From Psychrobacter sp. GP33 (GTDB lineage: Bacteria; Pseudomonadota; Gammaproteobacteria; Pseudomonadales; Moraxellaceae), in NCBI RefSeq assembly GCF_014119005.1, contig NZ_JACGYX010000005.1, positions 62,001-126,000 on the forward strand: 64,000 nt of DNA, in the 5' to 3' direction. Position numbers and translations under genes: made by a program. This document shows, piece after piece, positions 63,159 to 64,000 of the stretch; position 1 is the stretch's first letter, and each line of letters opens with the position of its first letter. The notes under the pieces are model-generated. The model made no database searches, was not told where the DNA came from, and saw only the letters and a program-made list of their open reading frames with translations.

Positions 63159-64000
63159 ATGAAAAAGAACCATGTCTTAGCAATGGCACTATCAGCACTT
63201 AGTGCGGGGCTTTTGATTAGCTGCGCCAAACCCGCTGAAGATAATAAAGCCACTGATACGGACAGTCAAAAAGTGGCAAAAAATTCAGTAACAGCCAACG
63301 ATAGTAAGGGCGCTGTACAAAATGCCCCGATTACACCTGTGACAATAAGTGCTGAAAGCGAAAAAACGTATCTCACCCATGTGGCGAAAGATATGGTCAT
63401 TCCTGCCTATGCCGACACGGTAAAACAAAGCGATATATTACATAAGTTGGCGCAGCAGCATTGCCAAAAAGCGCCCGTCAGTGGTGCTGACCTACAAGCG
63501 TTGCGTCATCAGTGGTTGCTATTAGCGCAAGCATGGGCAGGCGCTGAAATGATTAACTTTGGTCCTGCTACTGAAAGCATGAGCAACCTATATATCAACT
63601 ACTATCCCGATGAGCGTGGTTTGGTTCATAGTGGGGTGGCTGACCTAATTGCGGCTAACCCTAACTTAACACCAACCCAATTGGCAAATGAGAGCGCTAT
63701 TGTCCAAGGTGTACCAGGCTTAGAGGAAGCGCTGTATGCCAACGACAGTTTAAACGCGGCACAATGTGCTTATGTGATCAGTGCAAGTAGTGCATTAAGT
63801 AGCCGACTACAAGAGATTGAAAGCAACTGGCAACAAAATGCTATGACGTTATTAGCTATTGATAAAGCTGATAGTAACGATGATGGTTTGAATCAATGGT
63901 TTAACTCTTTACTTGCTTTGGTTGAAAACATGAAGACCATTGCCATTGATCAGCCGCTTGGTCTGACGACGGGCAAAGCCAAAGGTCACCTCCCAGCCGC
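63159..64000 (+). CDS. Second imelysin-family lipoprotein, partial at window edge
   Basis: The reading frame starts at the ATG at 63159 and is open to the window end (280 codons). The lipobox ends in Cys22 (LISC), followed by a polar Asp/Lys/Asn-rich linker. Segments WLLLAQAWAGAEMINFGPA and VQGVPGLEEALY resemble the imelysin partner, where the second motif is GxPxLEx. It follows the DUF1111 gene after 134 bp, the same order as in the Pseudomonas cluster. The C-terminal part is not visible. Confidence 0.85.
   Translation, partial: MKKNHVLAMALSALSAGLLISCAKPAEDNKATDTDSQKVAKNSVTANDSKGAVQNAPITPVTISAESEKTYLTHVAKDMVIPAYADTVKQSDILHKLAQQHCQKAPVSGADLQALRHQWLLLAQAWAGAEMINFGPATESMSNLYINYYPDERGLVHSGVADLIAANPNLTPTQLANESAIVQGVPGLEEALYANDSLNAAQCAYVISASSALSSRLQEIESNWQQNAMTLLAIDKADSNDDGLNQWFNSLLALVENMKTIAIDQPLGLTTGKAKGHLPA

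Noticed and set aside
1-64000. CRISPR arrays, tRNA or rRNA genes, transposases, prophage genes
   Set aside because: None was recognised in either strand; short tandem repeats do not have CRISPR spacing.

Overview
The window reads as chromosomal DNA of a Psychrobacter-like gammaproteobacterium (Moraxellaceae). This is inferred from the moderately low GC content, the Pseudomonas/Acinetobacter-type Pil-Chp chemosensory genes, the MinC-MinD-MinE, CcmABCDE and MetNIQ sets, a FadE-like acyl-CoA dehydrogenase, an imelysin/di-haem oxidoreductase cluster, and many polar, low-complexity insertions inside otherwise conserved proteins. No tRNA, rRNA, CRISPR array, insertion sequence or prophage gene was recognised, so the window looks like core genome. 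Many genes are bounded by strong A-tract/T-tract intrinsic terminators, several of them bidirectional between convergent genes.

Region by region. 1-6.2 kb: a small membrane protein, an uncharacterised lipoprotein, a YbaN-family protein, a cold-shock protein with its own promoter and long leader, and a YeiH-type exporter divergent from a LysR regulator, then a universal stress protein. 6.5-18.5 kb: a PreP-like metalloprotease, a periplasmic serine hydrolase, two Nudix hydrolases, a DUF2236/MpaB-family protein, NhaA, a TSUP exporter and a dicarboxylate/amino-acid symporter. 18.9-26.2 kb: FadE with a long polar tail, a candidate 38-residue membrane protein, RadC, CoaBC carrying a histidine-rich insertion, another TSUP exporter and a histone-deacetylase-family protein. 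26.3-28.5 kb: two poorly characterised proteins, one with a long acidic tract ahead of a YbjN-like domain.

28.6-32 kb holds ccmABCDE, which export haem and load it onto CcmE; ccmFGH are not here. 32.2-36 kb has an aldo-keto reductase and the methionine importer genes metN-metI-metQ, with a short MetN and a terminator between metI and metQ. 36.2-39.2 kb is a two-component pair whose kinase is split by about 225 extra residues within its ATPase domain; tandem 16-bp repeats lie upstream of the regulator gene. 39.5-40.8 kb is an orphan membrane-fusion lipoprotein.

41.4-52.5 kb is the Pil-Chp system that normally controls type IV pilus motility and cAMP: PilG, PilH, PilI, a PilJ without the usual periplasmic sensor, a 2359-residue ChpA with at least five Hpt-type His sites, and a divergent CheW-like protein; pilK and chpB are absent. 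52.6-58.2 kb: cytochrome b561, MinE-MinD-MinC, a membrane protein with a voltage-sensor-like segment, and a PlsC-family acyltransferase. 58.7-64 kb: an OmpA-family lipoprotein, then an imelysin, a DUF1111 di-haem lipoprotein and a second imelysin cut off by the window edge. A Fur-like box overlaps the promoter of the first imelysin, suggesting iron control.

The most unusual material is structural novelty within known families: the split histidine kinase, sensorless PilJ, His-rich CoaBC, shortened MetN and the orphan adaptor. I did not find a clearly new multi-gene system.
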